Source: Oceanotoga teriensis
Lineage (GTDB): Bacteria > Thermotogota > Thermotogae > Petrotogales > Petrotogaceae
Assembly (NCBI RefSeq): GCF_003148465.1
Contig: NZ_QGGI01000017.1
Span: 1-64,000 of the forward strand
Length of the DNA stretch: 64,000 bases
Reading direction: 5' to 3'
Shown: positions 46,074 to 55,366 of the stretch, piece after piece
Layout of the letters: each line of letters begins with the position of its first letter
Numbering within the stretch: the stretch's first letter is position 1
Made by a program: the position numbers and the translations under genes
Notes under the pieces: generated by a model
What the model was told of the DNA's origin: nothing
The model's input: the letters and a program-made list of their open reading frames with translations, nothing else
Databases searched by the model: none

Positions 46074-47438
46074 TTAAGAATCATAATGAACTCTTTTTTT
46101 ACCGGCTTTTATTTGTATGAAAGTGAACAAAAGAATAATTCCAAAAAGCACATAAGCTGCAGCACTTGCTTCTCCCATTCTTTGTTGTGTATAGAACTTA
46201 TCATATATAAAATATACAACCGTTAAACCAGAGTTATTGTATGGTCCAGGCATACCTGAATAAAGAACGAAAATTTCCGAAAACACCTTAAATGCACCTA
46301 TCATAGAAACAATCAAAATAAAAAATGTTGTAGGAGATAATAATGGCCAAGTAATAAATTTAAATTTTTGCCATGGATTAGCTCCATCTACTTCTGCTGC
46401 TTCATAATATGTTCTACTTATATTTTGTAATCCTGAAAGGAATATTACAGAATAATAACCTATCAATTTCCAAATAGATATTATAGCAACCGTTGGTATT
46501 GTAAACTTTTCATCTTTAAGCCACAAAACCTTTTCAAATCCCATTTGTTGTAAAAAATAGTTCAAAAGACCATTATCATTAAAAATCCATTGCCATACCA
46601 ATGAAACCGCAACTACACTGGTTACAAAAGGTATAAAATAAATAGTTCTAAAAAAAGTTTTTCCAAATAATTTTCTATTCATTAAAAGTGCTATTAAAAG
46701 CGCCAAAAATATTGTTATAGGCGTTGATAATAATACATAATATGTAGTATTCCAAATAGCTTTTATAAAATCTGCTTCTTGCTTCGCTATAGAAACATAT
46801 TTTATTATATCTAAAATCCCTATCTTAGAAGTTAAAAATATGAAGACAAAAAATAATATAAGTCTTCCCATTAATTTATCATTTGTATTATAAGCAAATT
46901 TTTTAGCAGCCAATATTGTATAAGCAATAACCAAAATTAAAGAACTAATTATTCCAATAACATTGAAAAAAACAGTCAAAATTATACCAGCAATCCCCAA
47001 AATACTCATTATTTTAACTATATTTTTATGTTTTTTATTTTGAATTTTTTTAATATCAAAAATCCAATGCATTAAAAATATAAATGTCAAAAGAATTAAT
47101 AGAGAATTAAAAAAGGCTTGATTAAAACTGACATCTATAGGATTTTTTAATTGAAATAATTTTTTATAGTTTTCTAAACCTATAAATGCTGGATTTGCCT
47201 GATTCTGGAAATCCCATTTAAAAAAACTTAAAATAAAAGAGTATATTACAGGCCAAAAAACAAATATTGAAAGTACCACAAAAGATGGTAGTAAGTACAA
47301 ATAAGCTGTTATACTTTCATTTGCTTTCCTGTAATTTACAGGAGTTAAAGTTTTTTTAAAAAGAAATTTTAAAAGCAATAAGAATAATACTATTGCAAAA
47401 GAAATGACTAAAATCAAATACTCTGCAGGAATACCCAT
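46074..47438 (-). CDS. MalF-family sugar ABC permease with extra membrane segments
   Basis: A 454-residue partner permease. An extra N-terminal helix (about 7-28) precedes the usual first helix (LYLLPSFVVLSIFVFWPVIYSFILSFFKW). After FIGLENYKKLF an insert of about 120 residues carries some four additional hydrophobic segments. The standard permease core then follows from WNTTYYVLLSTPITIFLALL, with the EAA loop YYEAAEVDGANPWQKFKFITWPLL. It should pair with the MalG-type protein encoded next. The sugar cannot be named. Confidence 0.9.
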   Translation of the reverse strand: MGIPAEYLILVISFAIVLFLLLLKFLFKKTLTPVNYRKANESITAYLYLLPSFVVLSIFVFWPVIYSFILSFFKWDFQNQANPAFIGLENYKKLFQLKNPIDVSFNQAFFNSLLILLTFIFLMHWIFDIKKIQNKKHKNIVKIMSILGIAGIILTVFFNVIGIISSLILVIAYTILAAKKFAYNTNDKLMGRLILFFVFIFLTSKIGILDIIKYVSIAKQEADFIKAIWNTTYYVLLSTPITIFLALLIALLMNRKLFGKTFFRTIYFIPFVTSVVAVSLVWQWIFNDNGLLNYFLQQMGFEKVLWLKDEKFTIPTVAIISIWKLIGYYSVIFLSGLQNISRTYYEAAEVDGANPWQKFKFITWPLLSPTTFFILIVSMIGAFKVFSEIFVLYSGMPGPYNNSGLTVVYFIYDKFYTQQRMGEASAAAYVLFGIILLFTFIQIKAGKKRVHYDS

Positions 47439-47453
47439 TTAAAATACCTCCAT

Positions 47454-48785
47454 TTAATTATTGGCCATATTCGATATTTCTAACATTTTTTGAACTATAT
47501 CCTCAATAAGAAAACTTTCTGAAACATCTTGTGTTAGAAATAAATTAATATCATTTATTAACTCTATGGATTTGTCTATCTTTTGATTCATTCCTTTTTT
47601 ATAAGCCCCTACTTCAATTAAATCTTTTGCATCTTTATAAGTAGAATATAAATCTTTAATAAGTCTAGAAGAAATTAAATGTTCTTTACTGATGACATTA
47701 TTCATAACCCTTGAAACACTTGATAATATATCAATTGCAGGATAATGTCCTGAATCAGCTAATTTTCTGGATAATACTATATGACCATCAACAATACCTC
47801 TAACTGTATCACCAATTGGATCATTCATATCATCTGCTTCAACAAGAACTGTATAAACTCCTGTCATAGTACCTTTATCTGAATTACCAGCCCTTTCTAA
47901 TATTTTTGGGAGATCTGAAAAAACACTTGGAGTATATCCTCTAGTTGCCGGTGGTTCACCTGTTGAAAGACCTATTTCTCTTTTAGCCATAGCCCATCTT
48001 GTTAGCGAATCAACCATTAAAAGAACATTTTTCCCCTTATCTCTAAAGTATTCAGCTATAGAAGTTGCTGTATATAAAGCTTTTACCCTCATAAGAGCTG
48101 GTTGATCAGAGGTAGAAACAATTACTACTGATTTTTTTAATCCCTTTTCACCAAGATCCCTTTCTAAAAATTCTCTTACTTCTCTTCCTCTTTCACCAAT
48201 TAAGGCTATTATATTTATATCAGCTTCTGTGTTTCTCGCAATCATTCCTAATAATGTACTTTTTCCAACTCCACTACCAGCCATTATACTTATACGTTGT
48301 CCTCTTCCAATAGTTAACATTCCATCAATAGCTTTAATTCCAACAGAAAGAGGATTTTCAATATTTTTTCTTTTTAAAGGGTTTGGAGGAGAATTATATA
48401 TACTTATACTATCTTTAAGTTTTAAATCTTTTTCATCTATTGGTCTACAAAGCCCATCAACTACTCTTCCTAAAAGTTCATCTCCAACATTTATTGAAAC
48501 TTTTTTATTTAATTTTTTTACAGAAGCCCCAACATATAACCCTTCTACATCTTCATAAGGCATGAGTAATAAATTATTATCTTTGAATCCTACTGTTTCA
48601 GCAAGAGAAGTGTTTTTATTTTTTAATTTTATTTTACATAAATCGCCTATAGCAGCATCTGGTCCTGTTGATTCTATAGTAACTCCAACAATTCTGTTAA
48701 CTTTTCCTTCTAATATTAAATTGGATTTGCTTTTTAAATTATTTTTAAAATTATAGAGTATATTTTCAAAATCAATTTTCCTCAT
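47454..48785 (-). CDS. fliI: Flagellum-specific ATPase FliI
   Basis: Export ATPase of 443 residues, related to the F1 beta subunit. Walker A is GSGVGKSTLLG (about 164-174), with RGREVREFLE and LMVDSLTRWAMAKREIGLS conserved. The ribosome site GGAGGAAT lies within fliH, with a 14-base overlap. The next gene is a sugar permease, not fliJ. Confidence 0.97.
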   Translation of the reverse strand: MRKIDFENILYNFKNNLKSKSNLILEGKVNRIVGVTIESTGPDAAIGDLCKIKLKNKNTSLAETVGFKDNNLLLMPYEDVEGLYVGASVKKLNKKVSINVGDELLGRVVDGLCRPIDEKDLKLKDSISIYNSPPNPLKRKNIENPLSVGIKAIDGMLTIGRGQRISIMAGSGVGKSTLLGMIARNTEADINIIALIGERGREVREFLERDLGEKGLKKSVVIVSTSDQPALMRVKALYTATSIAEYFRDKGKNVLLMVDSLTRWAMAKREIGLSTGEPPATRGYTPSVFSDLPKILERAGNSDKGTMTGVYTVLVEADDMNDPIGDTVRGIVDGHIVLSRKLADSGHYPAIDILSSVSRVMNNVISKEHLISSRLIKDLYSTYKDAKDLIEVGAYKKGMNQKIDKSIELINDINLFLTQDVSESFLIEDIVQKMLEISNMANN

Positions 48786-49482
48786 TTATGGATTCCTCCA
48801 AAGAGTTCATTATTTCTTCTATATACATTTCAGGATTTATATCAAAAATGCCTGATTCAGTGTCTGCAATTATTTGATTATCTTCTAATGAGTTATCTTC
48901 TTTTATAGTGAATGAATCAGATAAAAGTTCTTTAAAAATTTCATAATATTTTTCATTCATATTAGAATTCATTCTTATCTTTACTTTACTATAAGTTGTA
49001 AGACGATTTTTTAATCTTGATATTGCCTCATTTAACCATATTGGTTTATTAAAAATTTCTTCATTTAAATATTTTTTTGTAACCGTTTTTATGACTTCAA
49101 AAATAAAGTAATTAGATGATGAAATTAGATCATCATAATAATGATCTAATTCATCTAAATTTTTTTGAAGTTTTTCTTTAAAATTATCAACTTCTTTTAA
49201 CTTAAGATTTTCTATTTCTTTTAATGATTCTTCATGAATTTTTTTGGATTCATTTTCAGCTTTTATTCTTGCTTCTTCTAATATTTTTTTAGATTTTGAA
49301 ATTGCTTCTTCTATTAATGTCTCAGATTTTTTTTCAGCATCTTTCAATTTGATTTCTATTTCTTTCTCTAAAATCAAACTTTTATTATTTTCGTTTATTT
49401 TATTAATTTTATCTTTATCTTCTATATTTATTGGGGTATCAAGAACTACGTACTTATTATCTATTATTTTTTTATTATACAA
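48772..49482 (-). CDS. fliH: FliH-like flagellar export protein
   Basis: A 236-residue protein with a long central coiled coil rich in Glu, Lys and Ala (about 35-120) and a C-terminal domain like FliH/YscL and the V-ATPase E subunit. Sequence similarity is weak, but position between fliG and fliI and the architecture make it FliH, the regulator of FliI. The start is TTG 49482 within the fliG end, with GGAGGTG upstream. Confidence 0.85.
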   Translation of the reverse strand: MYNKKIIDNKYVVLDTPINIEDKDKINKINENNKSLILEKEIEIKLKDAEKKSETLIEEAISKSKKILEEARIKAENESKKIHEESLKEIENLKLKEVDNFKEKLQKNLDELDHYYDDLISSSNYFIFEVIKTVTKKYLNEEIFNKPIWLNEAISRLKNRLTTYSKVKIRMNSNMNEKYYEIFKELLSDSFTIKEDNSLEDNQIIADTESGIFDINPEMYIEEIMNSLEESINEEN

Positions 49483-50482
49483 TTAGTTCTTCACCTCCAC
49501 CACCACCAATTATTATTTCACCTGATTCTTCTAACTTTCTTATTATATTGACTATTCTTTGTTGAGCCTCATCAACATCTTTAACTCTAACAGGACCCAT
49601 AAATTCTAATTCTTCTTTTATTATCTGACCAGCTCTTTTTGAAATATTTGAAAACATTTTTTCTTTTACTTCTTCAGAAGCTCCTTTTAAAGACAAAGTA
49701 AGATCTTTTGTTTCGATTTCTCTTGCAATTCTTTGAACTGCTCTATCATCAAGTTTAACAATATCTTCAAAAACAAACATTCTTTTTCTAATTTCTTCTG
49801 AAAGTTTAGGATCTCTTTCAGAAAGTCTGTCAAAAATATTTTTACTTACAACTCTATCTATACTATTCATTATTTCAGCTGAAACTTCTATTCCTCCAAC
49901 CTGAGAAAAAGTTTGAACCGTAAATGTTGAAAGTCTATCTTTCATCTTTGACTCTATTTCTTTTACCACATCAGGAGTTGCTGAATTCATTACAGATATT
50001 CTCTTTATTACATCTACTTGCAATGATTCTGGCAAATTTGCAATTACTTGAGATGAAGTAACAGGAGGTAAATAACATAAAACCAAAGCTACTGTTTGAG
50101 GATGTTCATTTTGTAAAACATTTACCATTTGTGCAACATCTATTTTTCTCAGAAAATCAAAAGGTTTAACCTGTAAATTAGATACCAATTTTTCTATTAT
50201 TTCTATTGCTTTATCAGGACCAAATGCATTTTCAAGAAGTTGTTTTGCATATTCTACTCCACCTTTATTGATAAACTCTTTAACCTTAGCAAATTCAAAA
50301 AATTCAGCTAAAATATTTTCTTTTATAGGTTCCTCTATTTTTTCTAAATTAGCTATTTCAAGCGTTAATTGCTCTACATCCGTATCATTTAATTTTTTCA
50401 AAACTTTCCCCGCTCTATCAGAACCCATAAGAACTAATAAAATTGCTGATTTTTTAATTCCATTCAATTCATTTTTTTCCAT
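49475..50482 (-). CDS. fliG: Flagellar motor switch protein FliG
   Basis: A 335-residue rotor protein: N-terminal FliF-binding domain, a middle domain with EHPQTVALVLCYLPP, and the C-terminal stator-facing domain with EEIRKRMFVFEDI and LKGASEEVKEKMFSNISKRA. It ends with a glycine-rich IIGGGGGEELIV tail. Ribosome site AAGGGAGGG; follows fliF. Confidence 0.97.
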   Translation of the reverse strand: MEKNELNGIKKSAILLVLMGSDRAGKVLKKLNDTDVEQLTLEIANLEKIEEPIKENILAEFFEFAKVKEFINKGGVEYAKQLLENAFGPDKAIEIIEKLVSNLQVKPFDFLRKIDVAQMVNVLQNEHPQTVALVLCYLPPVTSSQVIANLPESLQVDVIKRISVMNSATPDVVKEIESKMKDRLSTFTVQTFSQVGGIEVSAEIMNSIDRVVSKNIFDRLSERDPKLSEEIRKRMFVFEDIVKLDDRAVQRIAREIETKDLTLSLKGASEEVKEKMFSNISKRAGQIIKEELEFMGPVRVKDVDEAQQRIVNIIRKLEESGEIIIGGGGGEELIV

Positions 50483-50495
50483 ATAAATCCCTCCC

Positions 50496-52049
50496 TTATT
50501 GCGAATTTATCCAGATTTTTATGATTTCGGCAACATCTTCTGGTCTCGCATCAACAATTTCTTCTAATTTCTTTTGAGCTTCTTGAGCAGGTGTATATTC
50601 TTCTATAGTTTCTTCTTCTAATTCACTAACAACTTCTTTAACTCTACTTTCAAGTTTTCTTTTTCTTTCTTCAATTATTTTTCTTGTTTTTCTTCTCTTC
50701 ATCAATTTCATAACTACAAACATTAATAATGTTAATAAACTAACACTTATTATCAATGTAAGAATTAAAATAATTTTATCATTTTTTTCTTTAATATTTT
50801 GTTCAAGTTCAGCTCTAATAGTTTCATATTCTCTATTAAATGCCATAGACATAACAGTTATATTTTCTTGTGAAGTACCTACCGCATTAGAAATTGCTTG
50901 TGTAAATTGTTGTTTGATTTCATCATTTTCAGGTATATTAGCTTTTTGAAAATCAACAAAAACTGTGAATGATTTTGAAGATATTTCTCCATTTTTATCT
51001 TCAACAGTTTTTTTATAAATTTCCCCAACATCATAATTAGTAATTGTTTTTGAATTCTTATAAAGTATTCCATCTGCATTCTCAGGAGATTGATATGTAA
51101 AAGGCGGAACATTCGAATCAGTTCCAACTACTCCTTGAGTAGAATTGTTATCATACGACTCTTGACTTTCATTTTGTTGGCTTAATATTATTCCTTTATC
51201 TTTAGTGGAAGGTTTTAACTCTCTTTCTTCACTTTCTATTTTTTCCCAGTTTAAATTTATTTCTGGTATAACAACGACATTCCCCAAACCAAATATAGTT
51301 TGAAGATTTTGTTCAACTTTTTCAGAATAATAGTCTTCAAGTTGTTTTTTTAATTGAAATTTAGTATTTGCATTTCCAACTCCATAATCAGTTACACTAG
51401 CTGTTAAGTCATTAGAATAATTATCAACTACTTTAACATTTTCTCTTTCAAGTCCCTGTACAGAACCAGTTATGAAATTTACTATTCCCATAACTTGATC
51501 ATTTTTCAAAGTATAACCTGCATCTAATATTAAAAGGACTGATGCTCTCGGTTTAGCAGTTTCACCGACTTGATAATATGTTCTTGGCGGAATAACTAAA
51601 TGTACTCTTGAATACTTAACGCCTTGTATTGTAGATATACTCTTAGATAATTCTCCTTCTAAAGCTATTTGATAATTAACTTGTTTATCATATGATGTAG
51701 CTCCAAAACCTTGATTACTAAGCAAATCATATCCTCTATTAGTTCCTCCAAGAGTTCCTTGCGCAGCCATTTTCATTCTTAATTCATTTACATTAACATC
51801 AGCAACATATATAGATCCACCTGGTGTAACTTTATACTTTATGTTCATCTCTTCAAGCTTAGAAATTATATTTCCAGCTTCTGATTGTTCAACACCAGAA
51901 AGAAAAAAACTATAAGTAACTTTGTTTAAAAGAATAACAGACACTATAACCACGAGTATTAACCCTGCAAGTAAAGAGGAATAAATAACTTTTTGTCTTT
52001 TTTCAAGACTTAACCACCATTCACGAATTTTCGCTAAGTATTTACCCAT
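50496..52049 (-). CDS. fliF: Flagellar MS-ring protein FliF
   Basis: A 517-residue protein with a helix near residues 22-43, the YscJ-type ring domains (KVTPGGSIYVADVNVNELRMKMAAQG, RVHLVIPP) and a second helix near 430-450, then a C-terminal FliG-binding tail (ARPEDVAEIIKIWI). Ribosome site GAGGGG. It is the first flagellar gene of this block; fliE, flgB and flgC are not here. Confidence 0.97.
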   Translation of the reverse strand: MGKYLAKIREWWLSLEKRQKVIYSSLLAGLILVVIVSVILLNKVTYSFFLSGVEQSEAGNIISKLEEMNIKYKVTPGGSIYVADVNVNELRMKMAAQGTLGGTNRGYDLLSNQGFGATSYDKQVNYQIALEGELSKSISTIQGVKYSRVHLVIPPRTYYQVGETAKPRASVLLILDAGYTLKNDQVMGIVNFITGSVQGLERENVKVVDNYSNDLTASVTDYGVGNANTKFQLKKQLEDYYSEKVEQNLQTIFGLGNVVVIPEINLNWEKIESEERELKPSTKDKGIILSQQNESQESYDNNSTQGVVGTDSNVPPFTYQSPENADGILYKNSKTITNYDVGEIYKKTVEDKNGEISSKSFTVFVDFQKANIPENDEIKQQFTQAISNAVGTSQENITVMSMAFNREYETIRAELEQNIKEKNDKIILILTLIISVSLLTLLMFVVMKLMKRRKTRKIIEERKRKLESRVKEVVSELEEETIEEYTPAQEAQKKLEEIVDARPEDVAEIIKIWINSQ

Positions 52050-52062
52050 TTACAAACCCCTC

Positions 52063-53064
52063 TCAAAATAGTTTAATTTCAAAAATAAATGAATTTGAAA
52101 ATATCTCATAATATAAATCACTTTGTATATTTTTATATTTAAAACCAAAACCTAATTTGGAGTAATTGTTTCTCAAAATTGCTTTAAAATCAACTATATC
52201 ATTGATTTTTTTAAAATAAGAAAATTCAGGATCATTATAAAATTTTAATATAAAATGTTCCCAGGGTAACCCTATTCTTATTACTCCAGATAAATTTTCT
52301 ATTCCAAAAGCAAATACCGTCGAAGGATAATATAAAACAGAAATTTCAAAATTAAAATCACTTTTTATTATATCACTTTTCTTAGATAAATTGATATATA
52401 AATCTGAATAAAACTCGATTTTTCTGTAAGCCGCAGACAAATATATCGATGTATTTATTTTTTCAACATCGAGATTTAAGCCATCATATCCAAAACTTAA
52501 GCCATAAATAAAAGGTGAATATATTTTTCTATTCTGATATTTTTTTTGTTGCTCTTTAACTTTTAAATAATATAATTCGCCTGATGATGTCATTCCATTC
52601 TTTAGTATTTTTGAAGGACCATCATGATAAGCTGCTATTTGCTTTTTTTCATCATCAAATAATAATCTAAGATAACCATGATATTCCAAAGCTCCTTTTA
52701 AATTATCATAAGGATCGAATAAATTATATACATATAAATCTTGTCCAGTTAAATATTTCATTTGTAAAAGTCCCATTGCATTTGATGAAGATATTGCATG
52801 TGTATAATTTGAAGATTCTACCATAATTTGTCCACCAATCAAACTTCTTTGTTGAGACCAAGCTTTAGAAAGGATTTCATTACTATCCAATACAGGGAAT
52901 TTTGAAATATTGAACAAATTAAAATTGACCTGTTTATTATTGCTAATATTATATTCAAAATAATATCCAGGTTTTAGAAATAACCTTTCATATTTATTAA
53001 AAAAAGAAAATAAATGTATAAAAATAAAAGTTACATATACAAATAAAATAATATTTTTTTTCAT
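52063..53064 (-). CDS. Lytic transglycosylase domain protein with beta-rich C-terminal region
   Basis: A 333-residue protein with an N-terminal anchor or signal (about 4-22) and an SLT goose-lysozyme-like domain: catalytic Glu83 in IMVESSNYTHA, then SSNAMGLLQM and AAYHDGPSKI. It should cleave the glycan strand. Residues from about 181 to the end alternate hydrophobic and polar residues in many short strands and finish in phenylalanine, as outer-membrane barrel proteins do. Position directly before fliF suggests it could open the wall for the basal body. Domain call sure; barrel and role inferred. Confidence 0.8.
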   Translation of the reverse strand: MKKNIILFVYVTFIFIHLFSFFNKYERLFLKPGYYFEYNISNNKQVNFNLFNISKFPVLDSNEILSKAWSQQRSLIGGQIMVESSNYTHAISSSNAMGLLQMKYLTGQDLYVYNLFDPYDNLKGALEYHGYLRLLFDDEKKQIAAYHDGPSKILKNGMTSSGELYYLKVKEQQKKYQNRKIYSPFIYGLSFGYDGLNLDVEKINTSIYLSAAYRKIEFYSDLYINLSKKSDIIKSDFNFEISVLYYPSTVFAFGIENLSGVIRIGLPWEHFILKFYNDPEFSYFKKINDIVDFKAILRNNYSKLGFGFKYKNIQSDLYYEIFSNSFIFEIKLF

Positions 53065-53083
53065 TAAAATGCCCCCAAGATAG

Positions 53084-53117
53084 TAAAAAAAGTATCCGGA
53101 TTGGGAAAATCCGGATC
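53084..53117 (-). terminator. Terminator after punA
   Basis: Two ATCCGGAT arms separated by seven bases form a hairpin, followed on the minus strand by a run of T. The first arm overlaps the punA stop codon. It ends the birA-hpt-punA unit before the transglycosylase gene. Confidence 0.85.
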
Positions 53118-53949
53118 ACATATTGTTTATTAAATCCATAATTATTTTAGAGATTTTTCTACCAGCATTCTTAGCAACTTCTAAAACATCATCAGATGTA
53201 ACTTTTTCAAGTCCTTCAGCAATTGCCATATCAGTTATAGCTGAGATACCTAAAACTTCCATTCCTGCATGATTCGCAACTATTACTTCTGGAACTGTAG
53301 ACATTCCAACTAAATCTGCTCCAAAATTTCTCATCATTCTCAATTCAGCAGGTGTTTCAAAAGTTGGACCTGTAATTCCAAGATATACTCCCGTAAATAC
53401 TTTTTCTTCTACATTCTTAGCAGATTTTAAAGCAGCTTCAATCATTTTTTTTGAAAAAGGTTCTGACATATCTGGGAATCTTGGACCCCAATTGTCATTA
53501 TTCTCTCCAAGTAATGGATTATCTCCAAAGAAATTTATGAAGTCTGTTAATATACAAGGTATACCCTTTTCAAAATTTGGATTCATTCCACCAGCTGCAT
53601 TGGTAACTATTAGTTTATTTATTCCAATTTCATTCATAACTCTAATAGGAAAAGTTACTTCTTTCATAGTATATCCCTCATAATAATGGAACCTACCATT
53701 CATGAGCAATACTTTTTTAGAACCTATATTTCCAATTATTAATTCCCCTTTATGACCAGGGGCTGTAGACTTAGGAAAATTTGGTATATTTTCATAAGAT
53801 ATATTGATAGGACTTTCTACACTTTCTAAAACTGTTTCGAGTCCAGAACCTAAAACAATAGCTAAATCAATATTATCTTTTATTTGTTCCTTTATATATT
53901 TTGATGCTTCTTCTACTTTTTTAACATATTCATCGATATTTTTAATCAT
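53116..53949 (-). CDS. punA: Purine nucleoside phosphorylase
   Basis: A 277-residue trimeric-type purine nucleoside phosphorylase, which releases the base from inosine or guanosine with phosphate. Signatures are LAIVLGSGLE, the HYYEGY block, VTNAAGGMNP, and GPTFETPAELRMMRNFGADLVGMST. It is followed by hpt and birA on the same transcript, forming a purine salvage pair with hpt. Ribosome site AAGGAGGG. Confidence 0.95.
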   Translation of the reverse strand: MIKNIDEYVKKVEEASKYIKEQIKDNIDLAIVLGSGLETVLESVESPINISYENIPNFPKSTAPGHKGELIIGNIGSKKVLLMNGRFHYYEGYTMKEVTFPIRVMNEIGINKLIVTNAAGGMNPNFEKGIPCILTDFINFFGDNPLLGENNDNWGPRFPDMSEPFSKKMIEAALKSAKNVEEKVFTGVYLGITGPTFETPAELRMMRNFGADLVGMSTVPEVIVANHAGMEVLGISAITDMAIAEGLEKVTSDDVLEVAKNAGRKISKIIMDLINNM

Positions 53950-53964
53950 AAAAACCCTCCTTAT

Positions 53965-54477
53965 TTATTCAACATAACCAATATATGGCAAATTTCTATA
54001 CTTTTGATCATAATCAAGGCCATAGCCAAGAATAAAATAGTCTCCAAGATCAAATCCAGGAAATTTAACATTAACTCCATGTTGATAGACATTCTTAACA
54101 ACTGCTGATGCTATCTCTATAGAAGCTGGTTTTTGTCTTTCTAAATATTTTATAATATATTTTAATGTATTACCAGTATCTACAACATCTTCAACTATTA
54201 AAACATGTTTTCCTTCTAAAGACTCTTCAACCCAACTCTTAACTTTAATTCTACCAGTAGTATTTTTACCAGAATAACTTGACACTTGAATGAAGTTATA
54301 TAAAACATTCATATCTATTCTTTTAACCAGATCACTATAAAAATTTATTGACCCTTTTAATACACAGACAGCAACTAATTCATCTGTTTTCTCTTTATAA
54401 TAATCTGTGATTTCTTTTCCCATTTCTTTCACTCTTTCTTCTATTTGTTCCTCACTTATTAATTCTTTGATATTCAT
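53965..54477 (-). CDS. hpt: Hypoxanthine phosphoribosyltransferase
   Basis: A 170-residue salvage enzyme converting hypoxanthine or guanine to the nucleotide. The PRPP motif is VLIVEDVVDTGNTL and the N-terminal LKGS loop (VCVLKGSINF) is present. I start at the second of two adjacent ATGs, six bases after GGGAGG. With punA next to it, nucleoside-derived purines are recycled. It overlaps the birA stop. Confidence 0.95.
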   Translation of the reverse strand: MNIKELISEEQIEERVKEMGKEITDYYKEKTDELVAVCVLKGSINFYSDLVKRIDMNVLYNFIQVSSYSGKNTTGRIKVKSWVEESLEGKHVLIVEDVVDTGNTLKYIIKYLERQKPASIEIASAVVKNVYQHGVNVKFPGFDLGDYFILGYGLDYDQKYRNLPYIGYVE

Positions 54478-55223
54478 CATTTACCTCCCGATTTTCGAAC
54501 GCTTATTTCACCTGCATATATTTTTTTTATATTGCCATCTATATCAATAACCTCCAAATAATCTGGTGTTATTTTTTCAATAAAAACATTTTCTTTTTTT
54601 TCATTCAAATTGATCAAAGTAACTTCATCATTAATCTTTATATTTAAAACTTTGAGCCATTTTTTTGTAATAACAGAAACAGATTTTTCCTTTAAATACC
54701 TTAAATAATAAGAATTATAAGCTTTATGATTTATTTCATTCATAATCTTTTCAACACTTACTTCTTTATCTATCAAAGATTTTAAATTTACAGCATAATT
54801 TTTCAAATGATACGGAATATCATTATTTACATTTATACCAATTCCAACAATTATGGCATTGGGAACTTTTCCAGTTATTATGCTTTCACCGACAATACCA
54901 CAAATTTTTTTATCATTAACTAATAAATCATTAGGCCATTTTATTTTTGCATTTATACTATATTTAGCTAAAGTGTCGTATATAGCCAAAGAAAAAACTC
55001 TAACATAATGCCAAGGATTCAAAGGTCTACTCTTAGGTTTAAACAAAACAGAATACCATAAACCACCCAACTCAGATGACCAATGATTTCCTTTTCTACC
55101 ATAACCAGAATTTTGTACACTGGCCCTCACAACTGTCTCCGATGGCAAATTTCTCCAATTATTTTTTAAATAGTTATTAGTAGAATCTATATCATAAAAA
55201 TGTATATAATTTTCTCCTATCAT
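54477..55223 (-). CDS. birA: Biotin--protein ligase, no DNA-binding domain
   Basis: A 248-residue class I-type biotin ligase: DSTNNYLK, the biotinyl-AMP loop as SGYGRKGNHWSS, IKWPNDLLVNDKKICGIVGE, and a C-terminal SH3-like domain. It lacks the N-terminal helix-turn-helix, so it does not act as a repressor. The ATG has GGTGG seven bases upstream. The first gene of a three-gene unit; a strong promoter lies upstream. Confidence 0.94.
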   Translation of the reverse strand: MIGENYIHFYDIDSTNNYLKNNWRNLPSETVVRASVQNSGYGRKGNHWSSELGGLWYSVLFKPKSRPLNPWHYVRVFSLAIYDTLAKYSINAKIKWPNDLLVNDKKICGIVGESIITGKVPNAIIVGIGINVNNDIPYHLKNYAVNLKSLIDKEVSVEKIMNEINHKAYNSYYLRYLKEKSVSVITKKWLKVLNIKINDEVTLINLNEKKENVFIEKITPDYLEVIDIDGNIKKIYAGEISVRKSGGK

Positions 55224-55257
55224 CTCAAACCACCATTCAATATTTTATTATATATTT

Positions 55258-55286
55258 ATTATAACATAAGTAATACACCGTGTCAT
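55258..55286 (-). promoter_or_regulatory. Promoter for birA-hpt-punA
   Basis: On the minus strand the -35 box ATGACA (55281-55286) and a perfect -10 TATAAT (55258-55263) are separated by exactly 17 bases, the best promoter match I found here. A nine-base palindrome, ACACGGTGT, overlaps the -35 end of the spacer and could be an operator, though it may be chance. Confidence 0.72.
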
Positions 55287-55366
55287 CTTTTAAATGGTCT
55301 TTTTTAACTCTTTTTTAAACTTTTAAATGTTATAATTACTTTATAAAATAATAATGAGGTGAAATG

